Shown here one piece after another: positions 15,049-25,203 of a stretch of 28,515 nt of DNA. The number at the start of each line of letters is the position of its first letter. Position 1 is the stretch's first letter. The stretch spans positions 1 to 28,515 of the forward strand of contig FR887804.1 in assembly GCA_000432735.1 (NCBI GenBank). Direction: 5' to 3'. Source of the stretch: Bacteroides sp. CAG:443 (GTDB taxonomy: Bacteria > Bacteroidota > Bacteroidia > Bacteroidales > Bacteroidaceae). A program made the position numbers and the translations under genes. The notes below the pieces were generated by a model that was given only the letters and a program-made list of their open reading frames with translations, had not been told where the DNA came from and made no database searches.

Positions 15049-17913
15049 ATGCGAATGAGAAAAAAGAGCTTAAACAATTTGCGAACCGGTTTAATAACTG
15101 GATTGCTACTATGTGGCTGGGGAGGAATGGGCTTGGCCGTACAAGCCCAATCTCTTCAAAAAGTAAAGGTATATGGAACAGTTTATGATATATCCCATAA
15201 ACAAAAAACTCCTCTTGATTTTGCTTCGGTATCGTTCCCAAGTTATGCAATGGGTACTACAACCACTAAAGATGGAACTTATGTATTGGATAATGTACCT
15301 ATAGGAAAAACGCATATGCGTATACAATATCTAGGGAAACTTCCGATTGATACATTAGTAAACATTACACGTGATATGAAACTTGATTTCAGTCTGCGTG
15401 ATGAGAATTTTAAATTGAAAGAAGTAACGGTGACAGCCAAAGCGAATGAAGCAGGCAAGGCCACTTCGTCTAGTATTTCACGCACAGCTATGGATCACAT
15501 GCAGGCTACCAGTTTATACGATATCATGTCTCTACTTCCTGGAGGACTATCTTCTAATCCAACACTGAATTCAGCTCAGCAGATTAATATTCGTCAAGTA
15601 AATACCACATCGGATAATAATTCGCTGAATGCTTTAGGTACAGCTATTATAAAAGATGGTGCTCCGATTTCCAACAATGCTAACTTACAGGCCCTTAACC
15701 CAACAGTGGCAGGTGGATCGGAATCATTGGCAGGAGGTGCTGCACCCAGCGGAGGAGTCGATGTACGTAGTATTTCTACTGAAAACATTGAGTCAGTAGA
15801 GGTCATTCGTGGTATTCCGTCTGTTGAATATGGAGATTTGACATCGGGAGCTGTTATCGTACATACTAAAGCTGGTCGTGAGCCCTTGCGTATTAAAGCG
15901 AAGGCCAATCCTAATGTATATCAGGTTTCGGCTGGTACAGGTTTTGATTTAGGTGGAAATAAAGGAGCCCTGAATGTAAGCGGTGACTATGCCTACAATA
16001 CAAAAGACCCTAAAGCTTCTTATCTTTTTTATCAGCGTGCTACAGGTAGCGTGATGTATTCAAATACATTTTTCAATAATAAATTACGTAGTAATACCTC
16101 AGTAGATTTTATTTATGGTAAAGATACCCGTAAACAGAATCCAGATGATACACGTACACAGGTTGCTTCCAGTGGTCGTGATCAAGGAATAGTATTTAAT
16201 ACAAATGGAATATGGAATATCCATAAAGGTTGGTTGCAAAACCTTCGTTATGTAGCTTCGGCTACTTATATGGATAAGCAGAGTTCTTATCAACAGGTCT
16301 ATTCGGTAGCCAATTCATATTATTCCATGACTACAACAGATGGAGCTGTACTATCCAATATACCTGGCAATCATATTTATGATGCTCTGGGAAATGAACT
16401 GACTCATTTCGGATCCGAGGATATAAACCATTATGCACAATATCTTCCTGACAGTTATAAAGGAATCTATAAAATAGACAGCCGAGAGGTGAATGTGTAT
16501 GGAAAGTTGACTGCTAATCTTTTTAAGCAATTTGGTCACGTAAATAATCGTATTTTATTCGGTATCGATTTCAAGTCGGATGGAAATGTGGGTGATGGTA
16601 AGACCTTTGATCCGACAGCTCCTCCATATAGAAACTTGTCACAGAAAAACGCTACGTTCCGGCCTCGTTCTTACAGAAGCATTCCGTTTATTAATCAGTT
16701 TGGAGCGTTCGCCGAAGAAAATTTCCACTGGATGATTGGTGAACGTAATTTACATCTTCAAGCAGGTGTACGTTATGACCATATGTCTGTGGTGGGAGGA
16801 GTAATTTCTCCACGTTTCAATGCTTCATTCGATTTAGTACCCGATATGCTAACTATTCGTGGAGGATATGGAATAACGAGTAAGATGCCAACATTGCTTT
16901 ATCTGTATCCAGAAAATGCATATTTTGAATATGCTAATATAAACGAATTGGCCAATGAGAGTATCCCAGAAAATGAGAGAATTTTGATGACTACAACTCA
17001 CGTCTTCGATGTACAGAATAAGGATCTGAAGATTGCTCGAAATTATAAAGCAGAAGCTGGTCTGGATTTCCATTTGGGACAAATGCGCATGGGAGTAACT
17101 GGGTATCTGGAACGTTTAAAAGATGGATATACCTTGGGACAAGACTTCTCTACATTCAGGCCTTTAACTATTAATGAGTATGCCCGAAACGAGAACAATC
17201 AGTTGGAGACTGTTGCAACTCATTCTGTATTGGCCGATTATTACCGTCCAGGCAACAACTTGTTTATCAATAATAAAGGAATTGAGTTTGAATTGGATTT
17301 TGGACGTATAGATGCTATTCGTACTGCATTCAATTTAAGTGGAGCTTGGATGCGTACGGAGAGTTATAACAATGGATATAATTTCTATGATAATTCAAGT
17401 AGTGGACTTTCCGGACGTAGAAATGTTGCTATTTATGCCCCCAAAGATAAAGTGAGAAATGACCAGCAATTTACTACAACCTTACGTGCTACACACAATA
17501 TACCAAGCATTGGTTTCGTGGTAACCTTGACAGCACAGGCTGTATGGCAGGAAGCTAATTGGTCAACCTATGCGAACGATTCTATTCCAATAGGATACAT
17601 ATCTGTTGAAGATGCTTCAGTTCATATGTTTGAAACAGGCAAATATACCACAACAGAACAAGTGAAAGCCGATGGTTATGATTACTTGTTGAAAACAGTA
17701 AATCATAATGATGCTATTAAGGAGTCTTATTCACCCTATTTTAATTTTAACATTAACGTAACTAAGGAAATAAGTGATAACTTCAGAGTTTCTTTCTTTG
17801 CCAATAATATGTTTAGAAGTTATCCACGCAGAGAGTCAAAACGTAGTCCGGGTAACTATGTAACACTGAACAACCGCTTTTTCTTTGGTTTGGAACTCTC
17901 TTTAACTCTCTAA
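15049..17913 (+). CDS. TonB-dependent outer-membrane receptor
   Basis: The 954-residue receptor has a signal peptide (cleavage likely after VQA near residue 33). A carboxypeptidase-regulatory-like domain follows at about 38-120 (VYGTVYDISHKQKTPLDFAS, then GTYVLDNVPIGKTHMRIQYLG). The TonB-box-like KEVTVTAKA lies near 123-131. The plug domain, with SLYDIMSLLPGG and the typical ENIESVEVIRGIPSVEYGDL, extends to about 285, and the 22-strand barrel ends in LELSLTL. Such receptors use TonB-ExbBD energy to import large or scarce ligands. It lacks a SusD partner, so a glycan role is not implied. Met at 15055 (MRKKSLNN) is an alternative start. It is first in the operon, 12 bases before the lipoprotein gene. 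Its ligand is unknown; partnership with the downstream peptidases is inferred from gene order. Confidence 0.92.
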   Translation: MRMRKKSLNNLRTGLITGLLLCGWGGMGLAVQAQSLQKVKVYGTVYDISHKQKTPLDFASVSFPSYAMGTTTTKDGTYVLDNVPIGKTHMRIQYLGKLPIDTLVNITRDMKLDFSLRDENFKLKEVTVTAKANEAGKATSSSISRTAMDHMQATSLYDIMSLLPGGLSSNPTLNSAQQINIRQVNTTSDNNSLNALGTAIIKDGAPISNNANLQALNPTVAGGSESLAGGAAPSGGVDVRSISTENIESVEVIRGIPSVEYGDLTSGAVIVHTKAGREPLRIKAKANPNVYQVSAGTGFDLGGNKGALNVSGDYAYNTKDPKASYLFYQRATGSVMYSNTFFNNKLRSNTSVDFIYGKDTRKQNPDDTRTQVASSGRDQGIVFNTNGIWNIHKGWLQNLRYVASATYMDKQSSYQQVYSVANSYYSMTTTDGAVLSNIPGNHIYDALGNELTHFGSEDINHYAQYLPDSYKGIYKIDSREVNVYGKLTANLFKQFGHVNNRILFGIDFKSDGNVGDGKTFDPTAPPYRNLSQKNATFRPRSYRSIPFINQFGAFAEENFHWMIGERNLHLQAGVRYDHMSVVGGVISPRFNASFDLVPDMLTIRGGYGITSKMPTLLYLYPENAYFEYANINELANESIPENERILMTTTHVFDVQNKDLKIARNYKAEAGLDFHLGQMRMGVTGYLERLKDGYTLGQDFSTFRPLTINEYARNENNQLETVATHSVLADYYRPGNNLFINNKGIEFELDFGRIDAIRTAFNLSGAWMRTESYNNGYNFYDNSSSGLSGRRNVAIYAPKDKVRNDQQFTTTLRATHNIPSIGFVVTLTAQAVWQEANWSTYANDSIPIGYISVEDASVHMFETGKYTTTEQVKADGYDYLLKTVNHNDAIKESYSPYFNFNINVTKEISDNFRVSFFANNMFRSYPRRESKRSPGNYVTLNNRFFFGLELSLTL

Positions 17914-17925
17914 CGGAAATAAATT

Positions 17926-19200
17926 ATGCATATGAGAATAATATATATAGTATCATTAGCTTGGATGCTTTTAGTTTCATCCTGTGATTCTTTTCGAGAT
18001 GTAAAAGGTGTCGAGGATGTAGCATCTATGAGTGTTGCTGTAAATATACAGCTTGATGTAGAGAATTTGGCAGAAATTAAAGACTTAACTCTTAAATTTG
18101 ACAATTATGATGAAGATTTACATTTGTCCCAAAAATGTGCAGTCGGTAAGGTAGAAATGGATGGAGTGATTCCTGGAATTTATACCATTACGGTTTCTGG
18201 AACCGTATTAAATGCAGACGGAGATGAATTTTATGTGAATGGGAACCTCGTCAATAAAGCATTGTTTGGAAACGTAAATGAAGTCGATGTGATGGCTCAA
18301 GGGCTGAAGGTAAGTCCATTGGTCTTTAAAGAAATTTATTATGCAGGTTCCAGATCTGAAACAGGTGGTGTTTATTTTCGTGATCAGTTTTATGAGATTT
18401 ATAATAATTCATCTTCTGTATTGTATCTGGACGGACTTTACATTGCCAATCTGACACCAAGTAAATCTACGCTTACTTTACCTGTTTGGCCAAAAGAAGA
18501 TGGAGATAATTATGCTTATGCAGAGAGAGTCTGGAAGTTTCCGGGAAATGGTACAGATTATCCGTTGGAACCCGGTGAATCTTGCGTAATTTCACAGTTT
18601 GCAGCGAATCATCAATTGCCGCAATATAATCCTCTGTCACCTATTGATGGTAGTACCTCTGAATTTGAATTTAATATGAATAATGCGAATTTCCCAGATC
18701 AGCCTGCCTACGATATGGTACATGTATTTTATGACGGAAAAGCAGAAATGGGAACTGTTCCTCAATATTTGACTTCTGTTTTTGGTCCTGCAATGGTATT
18801 GTTCCAAGTTCCCCAAGGAGAGACCTGGGATCCTGTCAATGATGCATCTATGAAAACTACAGACCTGAGCAAACCTAATAGTGATACATACTATGCCAAG
18901 ATTCCTGTTAAATATGTTCTGGATGCGGTAGAATGCATTGACAACGAATCGAAGGTAAATGCCAAGCGAATGCCAGCAGTATTGGATGCAGGAATAACTT
19001 ATGTAGGAGCTACTTACTGTGGCTTAGGAGTTGCTCGTAAATTGTCGTTAGATGAGAATGGAGAACCCATTCGTAGAGAAAATGGTGCTTTGATCTTTCA
19101 AGACACAAACAACAGTACAGATGATTTCGAAAGAGGAGTGGTGCCAATGTTGCGCCGCTATGATGTAAAGATGCCTTCATGGAATCATACGTTGCGTTAA
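17926..19200 (+). CDS. DUF4876-like surface lipoprotein with lamin-tail-like segment
   Basis: The 424-residue protein begins with a lipoprotein signal peptide, lipobox VSSC with Cys near residue 20 (Met3 at 17932 is an alternative start). The N-terminal part is a beta-sandwich-like region (MSVAVNIQLDVENLAEIKDL, then GVIPGIYTITVSGTV). From about residue 135 comes FKEIYYAGSRS, then DQFYEIYNNSSSVLYLDGLY, which resembles a lamin-tail domain and is my basis for the DUF4876 assignment. Proteins of this family are found beside TonB-dependent receptors in Bacteroidetes. The position between receptor and barrel, and the lipid anchor, suggest a surface ligand-capture partner playing the part SusD plays elsewhere. 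That role is inference; no enzyme motif was seen. Confidence 0.72.
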   Translation: MHMRIIYIVSLAWMLLVSSCDSFRDVKGVEDVASMSVAVNIQLDVENLAEIKDLTLKFDNYDEDLHLSQKCAVGKVEMDGVIPGIYTITVSGTVLNADGDEFYVNGNLVNKALFGNVNEVDVMAQGLKVSPLVFKEIYYAGSRSETGGVYFRDQFYEIYNNSSSVLYLDGLYIANLTPSKSTLTLPVWPKEDGDNYAYAERVWKFPGNGTDYPLEPGESCVISQFAANHQLPQYNPLSPIDGSTSEFEFNMNNANFPDQPAYDMVHVFYDGKAEMGTVPQYLTSVFGPAMVLFQVPQGETWDPVNDASMKTTDLSKPNSDTYYAKIPVKYVLDAVECIDNESKVNAKRMPAVLDAGITYVGATYCGLGVARKLSLDENGEPIRRENGALIFQDTNNSTDDFERGVVPMLRRYDVKMPSWNHTLR

Positions 19201-19229
19201 AAAAGGTGGAACTTAATGAAGAATAATAT

Positions 19230-20792
19230 ATGAAACAACAAAATTATATATGGAGAACTGCTTGCTTATTGACTTTGCTTAGTATCGGCAAAATACAAGT
19301 AGCAGCTCAGCAAGGACTTTCTATGGCCGGCTTAGAACAAATGAAAGAACAAAGAATCTGGTTTCATTCACAGAATGCTGCTGGAACTGCTTTGGATGAT
19401 CTTCAGAATTATTCGGATGTGAAATTAAATTTTCAAAATACCAGTGGTAACTTTTCCCGACCTCAGGAGGGAGAAGGAGAACGCTCTGTGGGAGTGAGCA
19501 GTGAAGGATTCTTGAATCTGAAGGATGCATATGTATGGGGCGCTTTTTCCTTTTCACAGGAAAATAAAACAGATGCCGGATACAATGCTTCTATAACTGA
19601 TCCCTTCCGAGGTATGCCTTATTATGTTGCCGATGCTTATAAAAGTAGTTGGAGAAACCAGTATTATGATTTAAAATTTAGAGCAGCTACCCCACTCTAT
19701 TGGGGAAAATTAGCTTTCGGTCTGGAAGGAGGATATCAGGCTTCACTGGCTGCAAAACAACGAGACCCTCGTGTAGATACCCGTTTCTATATATTAAAGT
19801 TGATACCAGGAATATGTTACGCAATTAATTCTCACCATCGCTTAGGTGTTAACTTTTCCTATGCTTCAATAAAAGAGGATTCACAAATGGCTAATTCAGA
19901 TTCTTATACAGATCAGGATTATTATGAACTCTTCGGACTTGGAGTGGCTGTTAAAGGAATTGGTTCCGGACGTACAACGAACTATTACGGAAATCAGTTT
20001 GGAGGATCAATGCAATATAATTACGCAGCAACAAATTTAAATTTATTACTGGAAGGTACCTATTCTATTAAAGCCGAAACTGCAGAGGTGTCATATTCAA
20101 CTCCACGGAAAATAGGTTCGGTAAAAGATCAGTTAGGCAAGGTTGCAATGACGCTTTACACTAAAGGTGAAAAACTGGTACATCACATAAAACTGGATGC
20201 ATCTTATCGTATGATTGATGGAATCCAGTATATTAATCAGCGTGACAACACTGAATCGCAAACTGGATGGATGCAAATGTATAGTAACGTACGTTCAACT
20301 TATGAAACTAAAGCTGCTACGCTTCATTACAGCTTGATTCGCAATCGTGGTAATGAGTATAACTGGCGTGTAGAAGCCTTGGCATATTATGAAAACCAGA
20401 AGGACAAATATATATTGCCTTATTCCGTAAAAAGTCATGAAAATATATATATGGAATTATGCGGCAAGAAGAATTTTGTATTAAGTGACAAGCTCATGAA
20501 GCGTTTGTTGGTGACAGTACGGGGAGGATATAACAAAAATCTCTCAGGCTGTTATCAGTATGGAGGTTCACATGCAGACTATTTAACTGTCACTCAGATG
20601 GAAACTCTGGATGCTAATTATCTCATGTCAGATTATTGGAAATTGGGAGCTGCTGCAGTATATTCCCAACAATTAAAACAGGAAAGTAAAACACAAGTTT
20701 TTGCTCAAGTTGGCTTTGATTATGTAAAGGCGGAAGATTTTGATTTCAGCCATAGAAGTTATTTATCTGTTAGTATCGGGTGCAATTTCTGA
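19230..20792 (+). CDS. DUF6850-like outer-membrane beta-barrel protein
   Basis: The 520-residue protein has a signal peptide (MKQQNYIWRT, hydrophobic core, cleavage after VAA near residue 26). The mature chain has alternating amphipathic strands with many Tyr, Gly and Asn residues, and a C-terminal strand SYLSVSIGCNF ending in Phe, as expected for a BAM substrate. I recall DUF6850 barrels as neighbours of DUF4876 lipoproteins; this name is from memory of the family, not a search. No catalytic motif is seen. It starts 29 bases after the lipoprotein gene, and its stop is two bases before the first peptidase ATG. A second barrel beside the TonB receptor might be a channel, an export route for the peptidases, or a surface platform. 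Those roles are speculative. Confidence 0.65.
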   Translation: MKQQNYIWRTACLLTLLSIGKIQVAAQQGLSMAGLEQMKEQRIWFHSQNAAGTALDDLQNYSDVKLNFQNTSGNFSRPQEGEGERSVGVSSEGFLNLKDAYVWGAFSFSQENKTDAGYNASITDPFRGMPYYVADAYKSSWRNQYYDLKFRAATPLYWGKLAFGLEGGYQASLAAKQRDPRVDTRFYILKLIPGICYAINSHHRLGVNFSYASIKEDSQMANSDSYTDQDYYELFGLGVAVKGIGSGRTTNYYGNQFGGSMQYNYAATNLNLLLEGTYSIKAETAEVSYSTPRKIGSVKDQLGKVAMTLYTKGEKLVHHIKLDASYRMIDGIQYINQRDNTESQTGWMQMYSNVRSTYETKAATLHYSLIRNRGNEYNWRVEALAYYENQKDKYILPYSVKSHENIYMELCGKKNFVLSDKLMKRLLVTVRGGYNKNLSGCYQYGGSHADYLTVTQMETLDANYLMSDYWKLGAAAVYSQQLKQESKTQVFAQVGFDYVKAEDFDFSHRSYLSVSIGCNF

Positions 20793-20794
20793 TT

Positions 20795-22978
20795 ATGAGA
20801 AGATTATTCATATATTTTATAATAACAGTTTTAGGTTTGTGTGTACAACTAAATGCACAAACAATCTTGAAACCAAAAATGAAAGTAGAGCATTCATCCT
20901 TTGCCATTATTGCTGACAAGCAGACCTGGCAAGAGTGCTCTGCCGAGTTGGAGGCTTATCAACAAGTGTTAGGGAAGGAATCGCTCCCCACCTTTGTTGT
21001 TTATGATACATGGAAAAACCCAGAGGCCGTAAAAAAAGTTATCTTGTCTCTGTACAAGAAACATAAGCTTGAGGGAGTAGTATTTGTAGGAGATATTCCT
21101 ATCCCAATGATTCGTAAAGCTCAGCATCTAACTTCAGCCTTTAAAATGGATGAAGAGACTGATTGGCATGAATCTTCGGTACCAAGCGATCGGTTTTATG
21201 ATGATTTTCACTTGAAGTTTGATTTTGTAAAACAAGATTCTCTGCATCCACAGTGTTTCTATTATGAGTTGGGGGTACATTCTCCCCAACTCATACGTTG
21301 TAATATTTATTCGGGCCGAATTAAGCCCATAGCAAATGGAGTGAATAAATATGAACAGATTCGCAAGTACCTACATAAAGTGGTGGAAGCTCATCAGTCA
21401 AGCAATCGTTTGGATCAGTTCTTTTCGTATACGGGACATGGATCATATTCAAATTCGTTGCTTGCATGGGTACCGGAAGCGTACAACCTGCGTGAACAGA
21501 TGCCAGGAGTATTCGATAAAGAAGGAAGGGCTCGTTTCATGCGTTATTGCTTTACACCATATCCCAAGAATGATATTATTAATATGATTAAGCGTTCTGA
21601 TCTGGATCTGGCTATCTTTCATGAACACGGTCTACCCGATCGCCAGTATTTTTCAGATATTCCCGAAACAAGCAGTCTGGAAGAACATATCAAACAATTA
21701 AAAACAGACTTGCGACAATATGTCCGTAACTGGGTACGCAATCGAAGTCTTTTAGGAAAAGAATATCAAAAAGCTGATACAATATATGGATTAGACTCTA
21801 CATGGTATAAAGGGTATGATGATCCTGTTATCATATCACAAGATTCGTTGGAAGATGCTCGTATGGGATTGTCATTGTCGGATGTAACTGAGGTCTCCCC
21901 TAATGTTCGGATAGTTATTTTTGATGCATGTTATAATGGCGATTTCCGCGAAGATGACTATATTGCCGCACGGTATATCTTTGCAGCCGGCAAATGTGTG
22001 ACAACTTTTGCCAACTCTGTCAATGTATTACAAGATAAACAGGCAAACGAGTTACTGGGACTACTTGGTTTGGGAGCACGAGTCGGACAATGGGCTCAGT
22101 TGACTAATATTCTGGAATCTCATATTACAGGTGATCCCACTTATCGATTTACCTCATTCGATCCGAAGATAGATGCATCGGTACTTTGTAGAAAGCCCTA
22201 CGATGAAGCTGAAATGTTGTCTTTGCTTCAATCTCCTTATGCTGATGTACAAAATTTAGCATTGCATCGTTTGCATGCAAATGGTTATAAAGATATTTCG
22301 GCATTGTTACGACATACTTTTGAAACCTCTCCTTTAGCTATGGTACGTTATACTTGTTTCTCTCTGCTGAAAAAAGTAAATGATTCCAATTTTAGTGAAA
22401 TCTTGGTACCTGCTTTAAATGATTCATATGAATTCATCCGCCGTTCTGCGGTACGTGAGATGATAGCGGTGGGAAAAAATGAGTATTTACCCCATCTGGT
22501 CAGAGCATATATTGAAGACCGGCATGCATCACGAGTGGCCTTTAATATAACCCTCGGACTATACGTATTTGACGAGCAGCCACTCAAAGAAGCTATTGAT
22601 AACGTCCTCAAAGATAGTTACATTCAAAATAAAGATGAAGTACGTAGCCAGTTAATGAAAGCTTATGCTTCACGTTATTCCTCAGACGAGGCTATATTAC
22701 AGCGAAAGGAGAAAGAAAAAATGCGCTTGTTGTACGTTAGCTCTTTGCGCAACTACCCCATTCACGGTTCCGTTGATGCTTATTTGAATTTATTGCAGGA
22801 ACAATCAGAAAGTGAAGAATTCAAGTTAAGTTTGTTACGTTCTTTAGCTTGGTATAAATACTCCTATAAACGACCGGAGATACTGAGAGTATGTAATGAA
22901 CTGCGACGTGATAAGCACATTTCGGCTGCTATTCGTCAAGAGGCAGAAAGAACCTATTATAGACTAAAAAATGATTGA
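20795..22978 (+). CDS. Exported gingipain-like (clan CD) cysteine peptidase with HEAT-like repeats, copy 1
   Basis: I take the ATG two bases after the preceding stop, giving 727 residues; a GTG at 20780 would overlap the barrel gene. The signal peptide ends at LNA-Q. The N-terminal alpha/beta region contains VVFVGDIPIPMIR and SVPSDRFYDDF, resembling family C25 peptidases. The presumed dyad is His278 in FHEHGLP and Cys379 in VIFDACYNGDF, each after a hydrophobic strand as in clan CD. HITGDPTYRF near 446 matches the GDP motif that closes many C25 domains. Residues from about 460 on are paired helices of HEAT type (SYEFIRRSAVREM). There is no type IX secretion C-terminal domain or lipobox, so a periplasmic location is plausible. 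Only this copy has a second His-Gly motif, YTGHGSYSNS, at about 212-221. Fold and dyad are supported; activity is not shown. Confidence 0.68.
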   Translation: MRRLFIYFIITVLGLCVQLNAQTILKPKMKVEHSSFAIIADKQTWQECSAELEAYQQVLGKESLPTFVVYDTWKNPEAVKKVILSLYKKHKLEGVVFVGDIPIPMIRKAQHLTSAFKMDEETDWHESSVPSDRFYDDFHLKFDFVKQDSLHPQCFYYELGVHSPQLIRCNIYSGRIKPIANGVNKYEQIRKYLHKVVEAHQSSNRLDQFFSYTGHGSYSNSLLAWVPEAYNLREQMPGVFDKEGRARFMRYCFTPYPKNDIINMIKRSDLDLAIFHEHGLPDRQYFSDIPETSSLEEHIKQLKTDLRQYVRNWVRNRSLLGKEYQKADTIYGLDSTWYKGYDDPVIISQDSLEDARMGLSLSDVTEVSPNVRIVIFDACYNGDFREDDYIAARYIFAAGKCVTTFANSVNVLQDKQANELLGLLGLGARVGQWAQLTNILESHITGDPTYRFTSFDPKIDASVLCRKPYDEAEMLSLLQSPYADVQNLALHRLHANGYKDISALLRHTFETSPLAMVRYTCFSLLKKVNDSNFSEILVPALNDSYEFIRRSAVREMIAVGKNEYLPHLVRAYIEDRHASRVAFNITLGLYVFDEQPLKEAIDNVLKDSYIQNKDEVRSQLMKAYASRYSSDEAILQRKEKEKMRLLYVSSLRNYPIHGSVDAYLNLLQEQSESEEFKLSLLRSLAWYKYSYKRPEILRVCNELRRDKHISAAIRQEAERTYYRLKND

Positions 22979-22981
22979 TAT

Positions 22982-25186
22982 ATGAGATTTGTTTTATTAT
23001 ATCTTGCACTATTATGGAGTGTTGTGTCTGCTTCGGCACATACCGTTATAGAGCAGCCAGTCAGCCAAGGTCCAACTTCGTTTGCAATAGTGGTTGATAA
23101 TCCCACGTATGAAGCTACACACACGGCTTTGCTAAAATACCGAGATGCAGTAGAAGCTGACGGATTGCCAACGTATATTATACGTGGTGATTGGAATACT
23201 CCGGACGAGGTGAAACAGGAAATTATAAAAGTATATCGCCAAGCTGAACATTTGGAAGGCATCGTATTAGTCGGAGATATACCTATAGTCATGATACGTA
23301 ATGCCCAACATATGACTACAGCCTTCAAGATGAATGAAGAAGCATTTCCTTTTCCACAATCGTCCGTTCCAAGCGATAGATTTTATGATGATTTGCATTT
23401 GAAATTTGAGTTCATCAGACAAGATTCTGTACAGACCGATCATTTCTATTACAAATTATCGGAAGATAGTCCACAACAGCTGAATCCTAATTTTTATTCA
23501 GCCCGCATTAAGTATCCTGACGGATGGAAAGGTGATAAATATGTAGCATTATCAGATTTTCTTCTAAAAGCAGCCTATGCTAAAAAACAGACTGCAAATA
23601 ATCCATTAGATAACATCGTCTCGTTCAATGGAGGAGATTATAATTCTAACTGTTTGATAGCTTGGATGGATGAAGAAAAGGCTTACAGGGAGGATTTTCC
23701 ATTGGCTTTCCGTCGAGGACAAAATTTTAAACATCTCAATTTCAGGATGGATAAGGCAATGAAGTATAGCTTGCTGGATGAATTACAACGTCAGGATATT
23801 GATTTGTTCATGTTTCATGAACATGGACTGCCAACAAAACAAGTTATTAATAATGATAGAACCGGAGATAGTTTTACAGAACGTCTACGTTTAATGAAGA
23901 CTGATCTGTATCACAGTCTGCTGCAAAAGGTAGCTGCGGGAAAGAATGAAGATTCATTAAAGCAGGTGATGATAAAAAAATATCATTTGACGAATGCTTT
24001 CTTCAAAGATTTGCATAATGATGCCTTTTGGCGGAATGATTCAATTATATCTGCCGATATTTATCTGACACCAGAGGATTTGTCTGGTGTGGCTACTAAC
24101 CCTAAAGTAGTTTTGTTTGATGCTTGTTATAATGGTTCTTTCCAAGATGACGATTATCTGGCTGCATATTATCTTTTTAATCGGGGCAATACAATCGTTG
24201 CTCAAGGCAATACCCGTAACGTTCTGCAAGACCGATGGACCATTGAGTTCATAGGATTGCTGTCACACGGAGTAAGGGTTGGACAATATAACCGTTTGAT
24301 AGCAACACTAGAAGGGCATCTGATGGGAGATCCGACCGTTCATTTTGCACCGATAAAAACAGATATGAATTTGACAACAGACATAGAGTTGAAGCAAGGA
24401 AAATCAGATTATTGGGAAGAACTGATGTCTGTTCCATATGCTGATATTCAGAGTTTGGCTTTACGTATGATAGCAGATGCTGACAGCTTACATTCCAATG
24501 AAAATGAAATATTGAACACTTTTAAAAATACTCCTTATAACACTGTTCGAATGGAAGCATTGAAGTTGTTGGGACGCTATAACGATGACAATTTTACGGA
24601 AGCTGTACGTATGGGAATCGGAGATTCCTACGAGCTTATAGCACGTCAGAGTGCAAATTATGCAGGTGAGATTGGCGATCCGGTTCTGCTTCCGGCTTTG
24701 ATACGCGAATGGATTGACGGAGGTGAACGTCAGAGGGTTGGCTATATCATCAGCACCATTCTTCCTCTTTTTCCACAAGAGGACGTAAAATCTGCCACAG
24801 ACGAGTTCTACAAGCATGCAGAACGTATGAATGCCAACGAAGAGCAGAAAATGATTGAAAGAGTCTTGAATAAAAAATTTGCCATGGTCAAGCAGATAAA
24901 TGATAAAATAATGAACGAACGACTGCCTATAACAGACCGTATATCTGCCATTCGCATGGTACGCAACAATCCCTATCATTGTTACGTAACAAATTATTTA
25001 GATTTGTTGGCACGCAAGGAAACCCCTGTAAAAGTTCGAGTAGCAATGGCCGAAGCGTTAGGATGGTTTGTACATTCCCGTGAACGCATTCATATTTTGG
25101 AAAAATGTCAGAACCTTTTGCAAACGACTGACTTGCCCGATGAACTTTCGCTTGAAATACAACAAACAATACATAGATTAACCTAA
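22982..25186 (+). CDS. Exported gingipain-like (clan CD) cysteine peptidase with HEAT-like repeats, copy 2
   Basis: The 734-residue paralogue starts three bases after copy 1. Its signal peptide is short (MRFVLLYLALLWSVVSASA). The same landmarks appear in the same order: SFAIVVDNPTYE, IVLVGDIPIVMIRNAQHM, SVPSDRFYDDLHLKFEF, YSARIK, His281 in FHEHGLP, Cys382 in VLFDACYNGSF, and HLMGDPTVHF near 449. The 101-residue His-to-Cys interval equals that of copy 1, although the helical insert between them has diverged. The second His-Gly motif of copy 1 is replaced by FNGGDYNSN, so that motif is not part of the shared catalytic core. C-terminal HEAT-like helices include DSYELIARQSANYAGE and GWFVHSRER. 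Substrate choice probably differs from its neighbours. Confidence 0.68.
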   Translation: MRFVLLYLALLWSVVSASAHTVIEQPVSQGPTSFAIVVDNPTYEATHTALLKYRDAVEADGLPTYIIRGDWNTPDEVKQEIIKVYRQAEHLEGIVLVGDIPIVMIRNAQHMTTAFKMNEEAFPFPQSSVPSDRFYDDLHLKFEFIRQDSVQTDHFYYKLSEDSPQQLNPNFYSARIKYPDGWKGDKYVALSDFLLKAAYAKKQTANNPLDNIVSFNGGDYNSNCLIAWMDEEKAYREDFPLAFRRGQNFKHLNFRMDKAMKYSLLDELQRQDIDLFMFHEHGLPTKQVINNDRTGDSFTERLRLMKTDLYHSLLQKVAAGKNEDSLKQVMIKKYHLTNAFFKDLHNDAFWRNDSIISADIYLTPEDLSGVATNPKVVLFDACYNGSFQDDDYLAAYYLFNRGNTIVAQGNTRNVLQDRWTIEFIGLLSHGVRVGQYNRLIATLEGHLMGDPTVHFAPIKTDMNLTTDIELKQGKSDYWEELMSVPYADIQSLALRMIADADSLHSNENEILNTFKNTPYNTVRMEALKLLGRYNDDNFTEAVRMGIGDSYELIARQSANYAGEIGDPVLLPALIREWIDGGERQRVGYIISTILPLFPQEDVKSATDEFYKHAERMNANEEQKMIERVLNKKFAMVKQINDKIMNERLPITDRISAIRMVRNNPYHCYVTNYLDLLARKETPVKVRVAMAEALGWFVHSRERIHILEKCQNLLQTTDLPDELSLEIQQTIHRLT

Positions 25187-25203
25187 CTTATTTGAAAAAA
25201 AAT

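Noticed and set aside
15049..19200. Classical SusC/SusD polysaccharide utilisation locus
   Set aside because: The lipoprotein lacks SusD-like helical (TPR) features and no glycoside hydrolase, sulfatase or sensor gene is nearby.
20780..20794. GTG start for peptidase copy 1
   Set aside because: It would place five residues before a normal signal peptide and overlap the barrel gene's end; the ATG at 20795 is better placed.
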